DNA of 64,000 nucleotides from Nocardia amamiensis (lineage in GTDB: Bacteria > Actinomycetota > Actinomycetes > Mycobacteriales > Mycobacteriaceae), in the NCBI RefSeq assembly GCF_015477605.1, contig NZ_JADLQX010000016.1:62001-126000 (forward strand). The letters run 5' to 3'. This document shows positions 17,001 through 24,500 of the stretch, piece after piece. The first letter of the stretch is position 1; each line of letters starts with the position of its first letter. Below the pieces are notes generated by a model. That model worked only from the letters and a program-made list of their open reading frames with translations, was not told the origin of the DNA and ran no database searches. Both the position numbers and the translations under genes were made by a program.

Positions 17001-17093
17001 CGTGTACAGCCCGGTGGCGAGTTCCTCGGTGAACCCCAGTTCCCCCAGTGCCGCACATTCCGAACCCACCACCAGCGCGAGACGCCCTCCCAT
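14067..17093 (-). CDS. Caspase-like peptidase / STAND NTPase / TPR multidomain protein
   Basis: A 1008-residue protein with three parts. Residues 1-240 are a caspase-like (C14) domain with the expected dyad His82 (GFIGHGVS) and Cys133 (VDACEAG). Residues about 250-680 are a STAND/NACHT-like NTPase with Walker A GPAGVGKST (285-293) and Walker B VTLVFDG (Asp386). Residues about 690-1008 hold seven full and one partial 42-residue kinesin-light-chain-type TPRs, each built around 'GPDHPDTLxTRNxLAxxRAxxGDLxGA'. Such architectures switch an effector on when the repeat domain detects a signal, and related bacterial proteins act in phage defence or programmed death. No signal peptide or membrane segment is seen. 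It is a single-gene unit, divergent from the NfeD/flotillin pair. Confidence 0.9.
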   Translation of the reverse strand: MGGRLALVVGSECAALGELGFTEELATGLYTSLIEVGGWRSATEFDGPVLNPTAAQLFAAVDAAFAAASERQATLLLGFIGHGVSTNAEDFYLLGHDSPSAPNSHNAFHLTQEIRERLDRAALDGLVMLVDACEAGQGVQGAARRWTDLLAQAGGRMELLVASGDGPAFSGCFTRTMLATFDTGLPLRGENLLASDLVDPVAVQCTQQQPQHLSFNSGAVSTEEGVDPGLWLVPNTARHRDAVSGRSAAGFVDQLTRRLLLTPDVRENLAAIVDAGSYRLRAVLGPAGVGKSTLLALLIRPSLVDGLAVTPEYITAAVFLTVNSSVESVAAELAAQLGARMPGFTEASQAARSHRTRDESDIFDTMVRHPLTRLSTAGRRVTLVFDGLNHPQEGTRRLLVAAIADLTRREDLRHVRVIAGIRPGTGVEDDPALAHMHRIEVAEPGADDIAAVVETARGTAPIGPVDWIGWIQRLLAETPTDKSGSRVVSGGWLLARLLLEVAGRLTDGAVAAGIGLDSVVALRLETAMRPLASETAQATGALLGVLVAAGVGPVLPLELLDAALASSGVDLGTARIRDIAVNLGALVIRSHPGTARESLGVSHGAFLPALDRECRRLGVSLMNAHRALVAAIQSTSSDRAADYARGAAVRHCLAYGDSALAIDFLVKLETGRSADDRDLWAAWLPDFVAALGPDHPDTFTTRSRCAFHRAESGDLVGAIADFERLLADRLRVFGPDDLNTLNTRDRLASYRAHCGDHTGAGAEFERLLADQLRLLGPDDPETLRTRTHLASNRGDIGDLAGAIALFEQLRADRARVQGPDHPDTLRTRNSLAYWRADSGDLDGARAEFEQLVADYLRVRGPDHPETLGARNNLAAFRARSGDLAGAGAEFTRLLADRLRVLGPEHPDTLLTRGRVATYRADSGDLAGAIADLEKLLTDRLRVLGPEHPDTLDTRNDLAACRARDGDLPRAIAELEVLLVAELRALGPNHTATIRTKNTLVYWRGRSGD

Positions 17094-17224
17094 GCGAAAA
17101 ACATACCTGCGCGGGCGAGGTTTACCCGCGCTGGCATCGAATCCGCCGGGTGACTACGCGATATCGAAAGACGCTGTGCGAGACGTAGGGTGACGGTTCG
17201 AGCGGCGGAAAAGGAGATCATGGG

Positions 17225-17458
17225 ATGACCGACCCGGTGGTGGGTTTGACGGGTACGCTCACATCGCCGATCCGGGGCGCCGGGACGCTGGGTGAGGTCC
17301 TGGTCGCGATTCGAGGGGGAACCGAGCTGTACATCGCACAAGCCACCGAGCCGATCTCGGCCGGTTCGGCCGTGCTGGTCATCGCGGTCCATCCGGGGCG
17401 CGTCGTCGACGTCGTCCCGTGGATTCCGCTCGGCCCGGATCCGGCGGACGGAACCTGA
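17225..17458 (+). CDS. NfeD C-terminal OB-fold-like protein
   Basis: A 77-residue protein with an all-beta pattern: GLTGTLTSPIRGAGTLGEV, then GGTELYIAQA and GSAVLVIAVHPGRVVDVVP. This corresponds to the soluble OB-fold domain at the end of NfeD proteins, without the membrane-spanning part. NfeD and flotillin are a conserved pair that organises membrane microdomains, and the flotillin gene follows after only 19 nt. AAGGAG lies 8 nt before the ATG. The short length (full NfeD is 140-450 aa) is typical of reduced actinobacterial versions. Confidence 0.75.
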   Translation: MTDPVVGLTGTLTSPIRGAGTLGEVLVAIRGGTELYIAQATEPISAGSAVLVIAVHPGRVVDVVPWIPLGPDPADGT

Positions 17459-17477
17459 AACAGTAAGGGAGACAGAC

Positions 17478-18578
17478 GTGCTGGGCTACCACGTGCCGGA
17501 CCCGGACGAGGCGATGCTGGTCAGCGGCGGCAAGAGCCGGGACAACACGCCGTTCAAAGTGATCATCGGACGCGGCGCCTGGGTGATTCCGCTGTTCCGC
17601 AAGGTGCGATACCTGTCGCTGGCGATGTTCGAATCCGAGATCAAGGAGCGCTGCGTCACCAAGCAGGCGATCCAGCTCGACGTCCGCGCGGTGATCGCGT
17701 TCAAGGTCGCCAACGACACCCAGTCCATCGTCAACGCGGCGCAGCGGTTCCTCTCCGAGCAGGAGCGGGAGATGTCGGTGCTGACCGGACGGATCTTCTC
17801 CGGGCACCTGCGCTCGATCGTTGGGTCGATGACGGTGGAGGAGATCATCCGGGAGCGGCAGAGGCTGGCCGACGAAGTGCTCGTCGCCTCGAAAGTGGAA
17901 ATGAGCAATATCGGCCTGTGGGTCGATTCCTTCCAGATCCAGTCCATCGATGACGGCAACCTCGGCTATATCGCCGCGCTGGCCGCACCGCACAATGCCG
18001 CGGTGCAGCGGGACGCGCAGATCGCGCAGTCGCAGGCCGCGCAGGCGGCGGCGCAAGCCGAGCAGGAATCCCAGCGCAGGCAGGCGGAGTACCAGCGCGA
18101 GACGGCGATCCTGCGCGCGCAGTACCAGCGCGATATCGACAAGGCGAACGCCGAGGCCGCACAGGCCGGACCGCTCGCCGAGGCGATGGCGCTGCAAGAG
18201 GTGCTCACCGCCCAGGCCGAGCAGGCGCGGAAAGAGGCGCAGCTGCGGGAACAGCAGTTGCAGGCCGAGGTCGTGAAACCCGCTCAGGCCGAAGCGGAAC
18301 GGGTGCGCATCCTGGCCGAGGCGGAGGCCGACCGCACCCGCATCCAGGCCGAGGCGGCCGCATCGAACAACCGGATCGCGCTCGACCAGTTGTTGATCGA
18401 ACAACTTCCGGAAATCGTCAAGCAGGCATCCAACGGGTTGGCGAACGCGAATCTCACCGTGCTCAACGGTCCCGACGGCGTCGGCGAACTCGTGAACGGA
18501 ATGGTCGGTCAGGGACTGACCGTTTTCAATTCGCTGCAAAAGGCGCTTTCCTCCAACGACGGCGAAAATGCGGGTTAA
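17478..18578 (+). CDS. Flotillin / SPFH-domain protein
   Basis: A 366-residue protein. The SPFH domain occupies residues about 5-185 (GAWVIPLFRKVRYLSLAMF, then LDVRAVIAFKVAND). A long alanine/glutamine/glutamate coiled coil spans about 185-315, and a glycine/asparagine-rich tail follows. There is no N-terminal membrane helix, so it probably associates with the membrane peripherally as flotillins do. The GTG at 17478 follows TAAGGGAGA. It forms an operon with the NfeD-like gene. The likely role is scaffold of membrane microdomains, with no cargo evident. Confidence 0.9.
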   Translation: MLGYHVPDPDEAMLVSGGKSRDNTPFKVIIGRGAWVIPLFRKVRYLSLAMFESEIKERCVTKQAIQLDVRAVIAFKVANDTQSIVNAAQRFLSEQEREMSVLTGRIFSGHLRSIVGSMTVEEIIRERQRLADEVLVASKVEMSNIGLWVDSFQIQSIDDGNLGYIAALAAPHNAAVQRDAQIAQSQAAQAAAQAEQESQRRQAEYQRETAILRAQYQRDIDKANAEAAQAGPLAEAMALQEVLTAQAEQARKEAQLREQQLQAEVVKPAQAEAERVRILAEAEADRTRIQAEAAASNNRIALDQLLIEQLPEIVKQASNGLANANLTVLNGPDGVGELVNGMVGQGLTVFNSLQKALSSNDGENAG

Positions 18579-18610
18579 GGTGACCGAGTAGCGACGGCGA
18601 CGAGGAGCGG

Positions 18611-19012
18611 GTGTTGGTGTCCATCGGGAAATTGGTGTCGTTCGACAGCTCTCGGGGGTTCGGATTCATTCGGCCGGAAGACGGCGGACCGGACGTGTTC
18701 GTCCATGTCAACGACATCGGTCTGGATGAGGACGAGTTGCGTCAGGGGCGGGTGTTCGAATTCGAGGTGACCGAAGGCGACCGCGGGCCGAAGGCGGTCA
18801 ATCTCAGCGCGGTCGGCGGATCGTCCGCCCCGCCTGCCCGGCACAAAGGAAAAGACCGGACGGGTTCGGGACAGCTGACCGTCGCCGAACACAAACGTCT
18901 GATCACCGAGTTGCTCCTGGATGCCAGCCCCGCGCTCACCGCAGGCGAGATCCTCACCATCCGCGACCGGCTCACCGCGTTCGCCGACCAGCACGGGTGG
19001 CTGGAGAACTGA
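18611..19012 (+). CDS. Cold-shock domain protein with C-terminal extension
   Basis: A 133-residue protein. Residues 2-68 are a cold-shock domain with both nucleic-acid-binding motifs, RGFGFI (RNP1) and VFVHV (RNP2). The remaining ~65 residues are a helical extension (HKRLITELLLDASPALTAGEILTIRDR) not found in the minimal 67-residue Csp proteins. The family binds single-stranded RNA or DNA in the cytoplasm and acts as an RNA chaperone. GAGGAG precedes the GTG start, and a second in-frame GTG lies 6 nt later. It follows the flotillin gene by 32 nt and may be co-transcribed. Confidence 0.88.
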   Translation: MLVSIGKLVSFDSSRGFGFIRPEDGGPDVFVHVNDIGLDEDELRQGRVFEFEVTEGDRGPKAVNLSAVGGSSAPPARHKGKDRTGSGQLTVAEHKRLITELLLDASPALTAGEILTIRDRLTAFADQHGWLEN

Positions 19013-19135
19013 GCGGGGACATCCACGCCGGTGTCGGTGCGGCCACCTACGATCGAGCCGAGGCGGCCGCATACCGATGAGTTTTCTCTATGCGCGACGT
19101 CGGTATGGGTGAGGATCGAACCCGAGGAGGATCGC

Positions 19136-20266
19136 GTGGACCTACCGGTGATGCCACCCGTCCGGCCGATGCTGGCCAAATCCGCGTCCGCGGTGCCGCG
19201 CGAGCCGGGCCTGAGCTACGAACCCAAGTGGGACGGCTTCCGCTGCATCGTCTTCCGCGACGGCGCCGAGGTGGAACTCGGCTCCCGCAACGACCGCCCG
19301 CTGACCAGGTATTTTCCCGAAGTGGCCGAGCTGCTGCGGCAGGCGCTGCCGGATCGGTGCGTGGTGGACGGCGAGATCGTGGTGGTCACCGACCACGGCT
19401 TGGACTTCGACACTTTGCAGAACCGGCTGCACCCGGCCGCGTCCCGGGTCGCCAAGCTCGCCGCGGAGACGCCGGCCAGCTTCGTCGCGTTCGATCTGCT
19501 CGCGCTCGGCGACAAGGATCTGACCGGTCAGCCGTTCACCGAGCGCAGGCGGCTGCTGGAGACGATCCTGGACACCGCGCTCGCCCGCGTGCACCTCACC
19601 CCGATCACCCACGACCCCGATGTCGCCGAGGACTGGTTCACCCGGTTCGAGGGCGCCGGGTTCGACGGCGTCATGGTCAAGTCCGACGACCTGGCGTATC
19701 TGCAGGACAAGCGGGTGATGCTCAAGGTCAAGCACGAGCGCACCGCCGATTGTGTGGTGGCGGGCTTCCGCTGGCACAAGGACGGCGCCGGGGTCGGCTC
19801 GCTGCTGCTCGGGCTCTTCGACGACGAGGGCCGCCTGCACCACGTCGGCGTGGCAAGCAGCTTCACCGCGGCGCGGCGTAGAGAACTCGTCGAGGAGCTG
19901 GCGCCGCTGCGGGAGAACGCGCTGGCCGAGCACCCGTGGCGGGACTGGGCCGACGCCGCGGCGCAGGCCGCGGCCGAGGGCAAGATGCCCGGCGGGGTGA
20001 GTCGCTGGACCGGCGGCAAGGACCTGTCCTGGGAAGCGCTGCGACCGGAGCTGGTCGCCGAAGTCCGCTACGAACACGTCCAATCCGGTCGGCTGCGCCA
20101 CGGCGGCAGGCTGGTGCGTTTCCGCACCGACCGCACCCCCGAATCCTGCACCTATGCGCAGCTGGACGAAGTCGCGCCCGCGGAATTGAGCGCCCTGTTC
20201 GGCGACGGTGCGGCGGCGCGGCACTCGCTCGTGCCGGAGGCGAGCGCCGGCGAGGTGCAGGGATGA
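19136..20266 (+). CDS. ATP-dependent DNA ligase, LigC-like
   Basis: A 376-residue ATP-dependent ligase. Motif I is YEPKWDGFRC with the adenylated Lys31. Further motifs are VDGEIVV, SFVAFDLLAL (motif III), GFDGVMVKSDD (motif IV) and MLKVKHERTAD (motif V), followed by an OB fold. The length and lack of extra domains fit LigC, the accessory repair ligase of mycobacteria and nocardiae. It seals nicks with ATP. The GTG at 19136 follows GAGGAGG, and an ATG 15 nt later is possible. Its TGA overlaps the ATG of the polymerase gene, so the two are translationally coupled and likely form a split LigD-like end-joining or excision-repair pair. Confidence 0.88.
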   Translation: MDLPVMPPVRPMLAKSASAVPREPGLSYEPKWDGFRCIVFRDGAEVELGSRNDRPLTRYFPEVAELLRQALPDRCVVDGEIVVVTDHGLDFDTLQNRLHPAASRVAKLAAETPASFVAFDLLALGDKDLTGQPFTERRRLLETILDTALARVHLTPITHDPDVAEDWFTRFEGAGFDGVMVKSDDLAYLQDKRVMLKVKHERTADCVVAGFRWHKDGAGVGSLLLGLFDDEGRLHHVGVASSFTAARRRELVEELAPLRENALAEHPWRDWADAAAQAAAEGKMPGGVSRWTGGKDLSWEALRPELVAEVRYEHVQSGRLRHGGRLVRFRTDRTPESCTYAQLDEVAPAELSALFGDGAAARHSLVPEASAGEVQG

Positions 20267-21264
20267 GCGAGTCGGTCGATATCGAGGTCGACGGCAGAAC
20301 CGTCGCGATCAGCAACCCGGGCAAGGTGTATTTCACCAAGCGCGGCGAAACAAAACTCGATCTGGTTCGTTACTACCAAGCGGTCGCCGAACCGTTCTTG
20401 AACGTGGTGGGCGGACGGCCATTGCTGCTGGAGCGTTATCCCGACGGCGCCTCCGGAAAATCCTGGTTCCAGAAGCGCGTGCCGAAATCCGCGCCGGAGT
20501 GGTTGCACACCGTGGAAGTCTCCACGCCCAACGGCACCACCAGCGACGCGCTCGTCGCGCACGATCTCGCCCATATTCTGTGGGCGGTGAATCAGGGCTG
20601 TCTCGGATTCCATGTCTGGCCCAACCGCGCCGACAATCTGGAGATCGCCGACGAGTTGCGCATCGACCTCGATCCCTCCCCCGGAATCGCGTTCGCCGAT
20701 CTCAAACAGGCCGCGGTGCGGACAAGGGACTTGTTCGCCGAACTCGGCATCGAATCCCGGATCAAGACCTCCGGTTCCCGTGGATTACACATTTACGTCG
20801 CATTGGAACCGAAGTGGGACGGTTATCAGGTGCGTGCCGCCGCGGTCGCGCTGGCGCGCGAATTGGAGCGCAGATATCCAGCGGACATCACCGCGCAGTG
20901 GTGGAAAGAGGAGCGCGGGAACCGGGTGTTCATCGATTTCAATCAAAATGCGCCGCACAAGACGGTTTTCGGTGCCTGGTGTGTCCGGCCCAAGGTCGGT
21001 GCGCAGGTGTCGACGCCGATCAGCTGGTCGGATCTGGATTCGGTGGTCCCCGACGATCTGACGATCGCCACGGTGCCCGCCCGCTACGCCGAATTCGGCG
21101 ATCCGTGGGCCGACCGGACGCCGCAGTCGATCGCCCCGTTGCTGGAGATGTCCGAGCGGGACATGGCGGCGGGGCTCATGGACGCTCCCTGGCCACCGCA
21201 GTATCCGAAGATGCCCAACGAGCCGCCTCGCGTGCAGCCGAGCCGCGCGAGGAAGGCCGAATAG
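20263..21264 (+). CDS. NHEJ-type DNA polymerase (LigD polymerase / archaeo-eukaryotic primase fold)
   Basis: A 333-residue protein of the LigD-polymerase family. It has the metal-binding pair in LRIDLDPSPG, the conserved SGSRGLHIYV, FGAWCVRPKVGAQVSTPI, and the C-terminal PARYAEFGDPWADR typical of the family. It adds ribo- or deoxynucleotides at broken or gapped DNA. It is encoded apart from any ligase or nuclease domain but is coupled by an ATGA overlap to the LigC-like gene. No Ku gene is in the window. Stand-alone PolD1/PolD2 proteins of mycobacteria are the closest known analogues. Confidence 0.9.
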   Translation: MSESVDIEVDGRTVAISNPGKVYFTKRGETKLDLVRYYQAVAEPFLNVVGGRPLLLERYPDGASGKSWFQKRVPKSAPEWLHTVEVSTPNGTTSDALVAHDLAHILWAVNQGCLGFHVWPNRADNLEIADELRIDLDPSPGIAFADLKQAAVRTRDLFAELGIESRIKTSGSRGLHIYVALEPKWDGYQVRAAAVALARELERRYPADITAQWWKEERGNRVFIDFNQNAPHKTVFGAWCVRPKVGAQVSTPISWSDLDSVVPDDLTIATVPARYAEFGDPWADRTPQSIAPLLEMSERDMAAGLMDAPWPPQYPKMPNEPPRVQPSRARKAE

Positions 21265-21281
21265 CGTCGGCCGCTATTCGG
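21257..21281. terminator. Hairpin shared by two convergent genes
   Basis: CCGAATAGC (21257-21265) and GCTATTCGG (21273-21281) form a perfect 9-bp stem with a 7-nt loop. The stop codon of the polymerase gene is in the left arm and that of the convergent gene in the right arm. No T-run follows, so if it is a bidirectional terminator it is of the actinobacterial non-U type. Confidence 0.45.
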
Positions 21282-22032
21282 TCCACAGCACCCACGTGCC
21301 GCTGCGGCCGCTGACCTCGCACACCAGGGCGCGGCCGTCGGCGGTGCGGCCGGTCTTCGCCCCCGACGCGTCGCATTTGGCGCCAGGCTGCTGCACGGCG
21401 GTCGCCACGGTGTGCGGCCCGGACCACTGATAGCCGCTCGCGGCGGTGAGGCAGATCAGCGTGCTGCCGTCGGTGCCGGTGCCGATCTGGCCGAGCTGGG
21501 CCTCGGTGCACACCGAGCCCTTCGTCACGGGTCCCTGTGCGGCCGTCGATGGTGGAGTCGTCACGGCGGGACTCGGCGCGGCGGGCGTCGTCGCCACCGG
21601 ACGCTCGACAGTCGTCGGCACCGAGGCGACGGCCGTCGGCCCGGCTGCGGCCGTGCGGTTCATCACATCCGGCAGCCAGTTGCCCGACAGCAGCACGAAT
21701 CCCGCCACCGCGGTGATCTCCGCGACGCCGAGCAGCAGCGCGAACATCGCCATGACGCGACCACGGGGATGGCTGAAGGCGATGAACCCGAACACGATGG
21801 CGACCGGGAACAGCCCGAGCAACGCGGCGACCAGCGCGATGATCGCGTACGGGTTGACGATCGGCGGAATCTCCACCCGGAGCCGTCCGGTCCGGCGGCG
21901 GCTCGGCGGCTGCTCCGGCCAGCGTTCGTCGTCATCCTCTTGCCAGCGGCGGTCGGACTCCTGCTCCGACCAGCGCTCCTCCGGCTGTGGCGCAGCCCAG
22001 CGATCCGTCTCACGCCGTTCCGCTCGTGTCAT
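21274..22032 (-). CDS. Membrane protein with DUF4190-like segment and cysteine-containing external domain
   Basis: A 252-residue protein. The first ~50 residues are highly charged and cytoplasmic (many Arg, Glu, Trp). Two hydrophobic segments follow (about residues 60-83 and 91-117), separated by FSHPRGR, as in DUF4190-type proteins. The rest is probably outside the membrane: a Thr/Pro/Ala linker, then ~80 residues with four cysteines (KGSVCTEAQL, LICLTAASGY, GAKCDASG, ALVCEVSG). These could pair as two disulfides. ATG at 22032 is preceded by GAGAGGGACC. It is convergent with the polymerase gene. The function is unknown. Confidence 0.75.
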   Translation of the reverse strand: MTRAERRETDRWAAPQPEERWSEQESDRRWQEDDDERWPEQPPSRRRTGRLRVEIPPIVNPYAIIALVAALLGLFPVAIVFGFIAFSHPRGRVMAMFALLLGVAEITAVAGFVLLSGNWLPDVMNRTAAAGPTAVASVPTTVERPVATTPAAPSPAVTTPPSTAAQGPVTKGSVCTEAQLGQIGTGTDGSTLICLTAASGYQWSGPHTVATAVQQPGAKCDASGAKTGRTADGRALVCEVSGRSGTWVLWTE

Positions 22033-22265
22033 CCAGGTCCCTCTCCACACCAACACACCGCGCAGGAACCTCGAACCTGTCCGGACCCGCCCCGATATAC
22101 CGACACAGAATAGGGTGCGCAACGCCAAAAGTTGATCCGAAGTATGCAATATCCGTGATCGAGCGGTAATAACAAACCCGCTGCAGCCCTCGCGGATCTG
22201 TTAGCCGAGGTGCATGCTGGTCGGCAAGCAGCTGGTCCGGCCACGGCGCTTCCCCAGGAGGATCC

Positions 22266-22601
22266 ATGTCCGATAAGACGACGTCCACCGGTCAGGACAG
22301 GCCCGACTGGCATGCCAGGGCCGGGGATTTGCTCGACGACAATTTCAACCTGCCCGGCATCGTGCTGTGCGCGCTGGCGGTCGCGGCGATGGCATGCACG
22401 CTGACCGCCGCCGGGTACGGCTTCACCGGATGGACCGGGGTGGGCGCGGTGGTGACCGCGACCCTGTGGATCGCGGGCGTCGGCGCCCTGCTGCTCGAGC
22501 ATCACCGGGAGCAGGTGATCGAGCGGAAGTACGGTCGTCACGGGCACGCTCCCGGAGGTCTGCGACCAGTCCACTACAGCCACGAGCCGCACCGGCGCTG
22601 A
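22266..22601 (+). CDS. Small two-span membrane protein, unknown function
   Basis: A 111-residue protein with two hydrophobic segments (about residues 30-51 and 57-78). They are framed by a polar N-terminus (RPDWHARAGDLLDDNF) and a basic, His-rich C-terminus (EHHREQVIERKYGRHGH). This implies a hairpin topology with both ends inside. AGGAGG lies 5 nt before the ATG. I do not recognise a family with certainty. It lies alone between two minus-strand genes and has about 230 nt of upstream sequence for its own promoter. Confidence 0.75.
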   Translation: MSDKTTSTGQDRPDWHARAGDLLDDNFNLPGIVLCALAVAAMACTLTAAGYGFTGWTGVGAVVTATLWIAGVGALLLEHHREQVIERKYGRHGHAPGGLRPVHYSHEPHRR

Positions 22602-22618
22602 CTCTCGCGGCCGCCGGC

Positions 22619-23281
22619 TCATCGTCTGCGGTGCACCTTCGGCAGCGACTCGGTAACCAATGTCAGCAACATGTCGCACAGCAGCTCGTGCACCTGCTCG
22701 CGGGTGAGCGTGCCCCGGGTGATCCATTCCCGGCCCGCAACCTTGACCATGCCGCCGTAAGCGCGGACCATCGCGCGCAATTCGGCGCCGTGTGCCGAGT
22801 CGGCGAGTCCCACCATCAGCAGCAGACGTTCGGCCGCCGCGTCGTCGGCGGCGTCCAGGATCTGCTGCACCTCCGGATCATCGCCGACGCCCTCGTGGCT
22901 GGTCACCTTCACCCAAGTGCTGCCGTGCTCGGCGATGGTGTCCAACAGCCAGTGCACGCTGGCGTCGACCCGTTCGCGCGCGGTGCCGGTGGGCACGACC
23001 ATGTTGTCGAGCTTGGGCAGGGTGACCATCCGCCGCACCACTGCCAGATAGAGGTCGCGCTTGTTGCCGAAGTAATGGTTGATCAGGCCGCGGGCCACGC
23101 CCGCCCGCTGGGCCAGCTCGGCGGTGGACACGGCCGCATACGGCCGCTCGCCGAACATGTCGATCGCACAGGCGAGAATCTGCGCGCGCCGCTCGTCGGG
23201 TTCGAGCCTGCGGCGGCGCGGTGGCGCCGAGTCGGCGCCATCGTCCGCCGTGGCGCTGCTGGTTTCAGAGAGACCGCGCAA
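22619..23281 (-). CDS. TetR-family transcriptional regulator, downstream of acyl-CoA dehydrogenase
   Basis: A 220-residue regulator with the HTH TAELAQRAGVARGLINHYFG (about residues 53-72) after a basic RRRRLEPDERRAQIL entry helix. It overlaps the end of the acyl-CoA dehydrogenase gene by 17 nt, so both are made from one transcript. It is likely an autoregulator sensing an acyl-CoA or fatty acid, by analogy with similarly placed TetR proteins. No ligand can be read from sequence. Confidence 0.88.
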   Translation of the reverse strand: MRGLSETSSATADDGADSAPPRRRRLEPDERRAQILACAIDMFGERPYAAVSTAELAQRAGVARGLINHYFGNKRDLYLAVVRRMVTLPKLDNMVVPTGTARERVDASVHWLLDTIAEHGSTWVKVTSHEGVGDDPEVQQILDAADDAAAERLLLMVGLADSAHGAELRAMVRAYGGMVKVAGREWITRGTLTREQVHELLCDMLLTLVTESLPKVHRRR

Positions 23282-24410
23282 TGAGATCCTTCATCACCTC
23301 GTTGCTGCCCGCGAGGATGCGCAGGACGCGGGCGCCGGTGTAGAGCTGCGAAATCGGATACTCCGTCATATAGCCGTAGCCGCCGAACAGTTGCAGGCAG
23401 CGGTCAACCACGATACCGAGCTGATCGGTCAACCAGTACTTCGACATGGCAGCGGTGGGAACGTCGAGATCGCCGCGCAGGTGTTTGCTGATGCAATCGT
23501 CCAGGAAGGTGCGGGAGACCCTGGCGATGGTCGCGCACTCGGCGAGTTCGAATTTGGTGTTCTGCATCGCGAACAGCGGTTTGCCGAATGCCTCGCGGCC
23601 TTTGGTGTAGTCGACGGTGAGTTGGACGGCTTTCTCCATCATGGCGACCGCGATGATCGCGGTGACGAGGCGCTCCTGCGCGAGCAGCCGCATCATTTGA
23701 TAGAAGCCCTGACCCTCGGCTGCCCCGAGCAAGTTGGCCGCGGGCACCCGCAGGCCGTCGAAGAACAGCTCGGCGGTGTCCTGGGCCTTGCCGCCGATCT
23801 TGTTCAGGATGCGTCCGCGGGTGAAGCCCGGGGTGTCGTCGCCGACTTCGGCGAAGATCAGCGAGACGCCCGACGCGCCCTTGGTCGGGTCGGTCTTGGC
23901 GGCGATGATGATGCCGTCGCAGAGCCAGCCGTTGGTGATGAAGATCTTCGAACCGGTGATCACGTATTCGTCGCCGTCCCGCACCGCGCGGGTCTTGATG
24001 TTCTGCAGGTCCGATCCGGTGCTCGGCTCGGTCATCCCGATGGAAAGCACCATTTCGCCGCTGGCGGCTTTGGGCAGCACCCGCCGCTTGAGTTCTTCGG
24101 AGCCGAACTCGTTGAGGTAGGGCGCGATGATCGAGCTGTGCACGGGAACGCCCATCGAACCGTCACCGGCGCGCGCCTGCTCTTCGATGATCGCCGCCTC
24201 ATGGGCGAACGTGCCGCCGCCACCGCCGTACTCGGCCGGAATCGCCGGGCACAGGAGCCCCAGTTCGCCCGCCCGGTTGTACAGCGCCCGGTCCGGGTGC
24301 CCCTGCGCGACGAATTTCTCCTCGTGCGGGACGACCTCTTTCTCGAAGAAGGTCCTCGCCAGGTCTCGTACCGCCTCGACCTCGTCGTCACTCCACGCCG
24401 CGCGCGCCAT
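23265..24410 (-). CDS. Acyl-CoA dehydrogenase
   Basis: A 381-residue FAD enzyme of full family length. It shows the signatures SIGMTEPSTGSDLQ (about residues 127-140), YVITGSKIFITNG, the arginine region TKGREAFGKPLF, and the C-terminal LQLFGGYGYMTEYP. The usual catalytic Glu in 'YEGT' is replaced here (RILAGSNEV). The glutamate in AQERLVTA occupies the position used by isovaleryl- and long-chain-type dehydrogenases, so the enzyme should still be active but of that subgroup. It catalyses alpha,beta-dehydrogenation of an acyl-CoA. It is the first gene of a two-gene unit with the TetR regulator. Confidence 0.92.
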   Translation of the reverse strand: MARAAWSDDEVEAVRDLARTFFEKEVVPHEEKFVAQGHPDRALYNRAGELGLLCPAIPAEYGGGGGTFAHEAAIIEEQARAGDGSMGVPVHSSIIAPYLNEFGSEELKRRVLPKAASGEMVLSIGMTEPSTGSDLQNIKTRAVRDGDEYVITGSKIFITNGWLCDGIIIAAKTDPTKGASGVSLIFAEVGDDTPGFTRGRILNKIGGKAQDTAELFFDGLRVPAANLLGAAEGQGFYQMMRLLAQERLVTAIIAVAMMEKAVQLTVDYTKGREAFGKPLFAMQNTKFELAECATIARVSRTFLDDCISKHLRGDLDVPTAAMSKYWLTDQLGIVVDRCLQLFGGYGYMTEYPISQLYTGARVLRILAGSNEVMKDLIARSL

Positions 24411-24500
24411 CGCCCGATCCTTCGCTCATTCCGGTCCGGCCCCGTCGCCGGTTCCGCCCTGAGATTTCCGAACTATTGGCGCGTTGTCAACAAGCGCGGA

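Noticed and set aside
23265..24410. Inactive acyl-CoA dehydrogenase because the usual catalytic Glu is Ala
   Set aside because: The isovaleryl/long-chain subgroup uses a Glu on another helix, and that residue is present in AQERLVTA.
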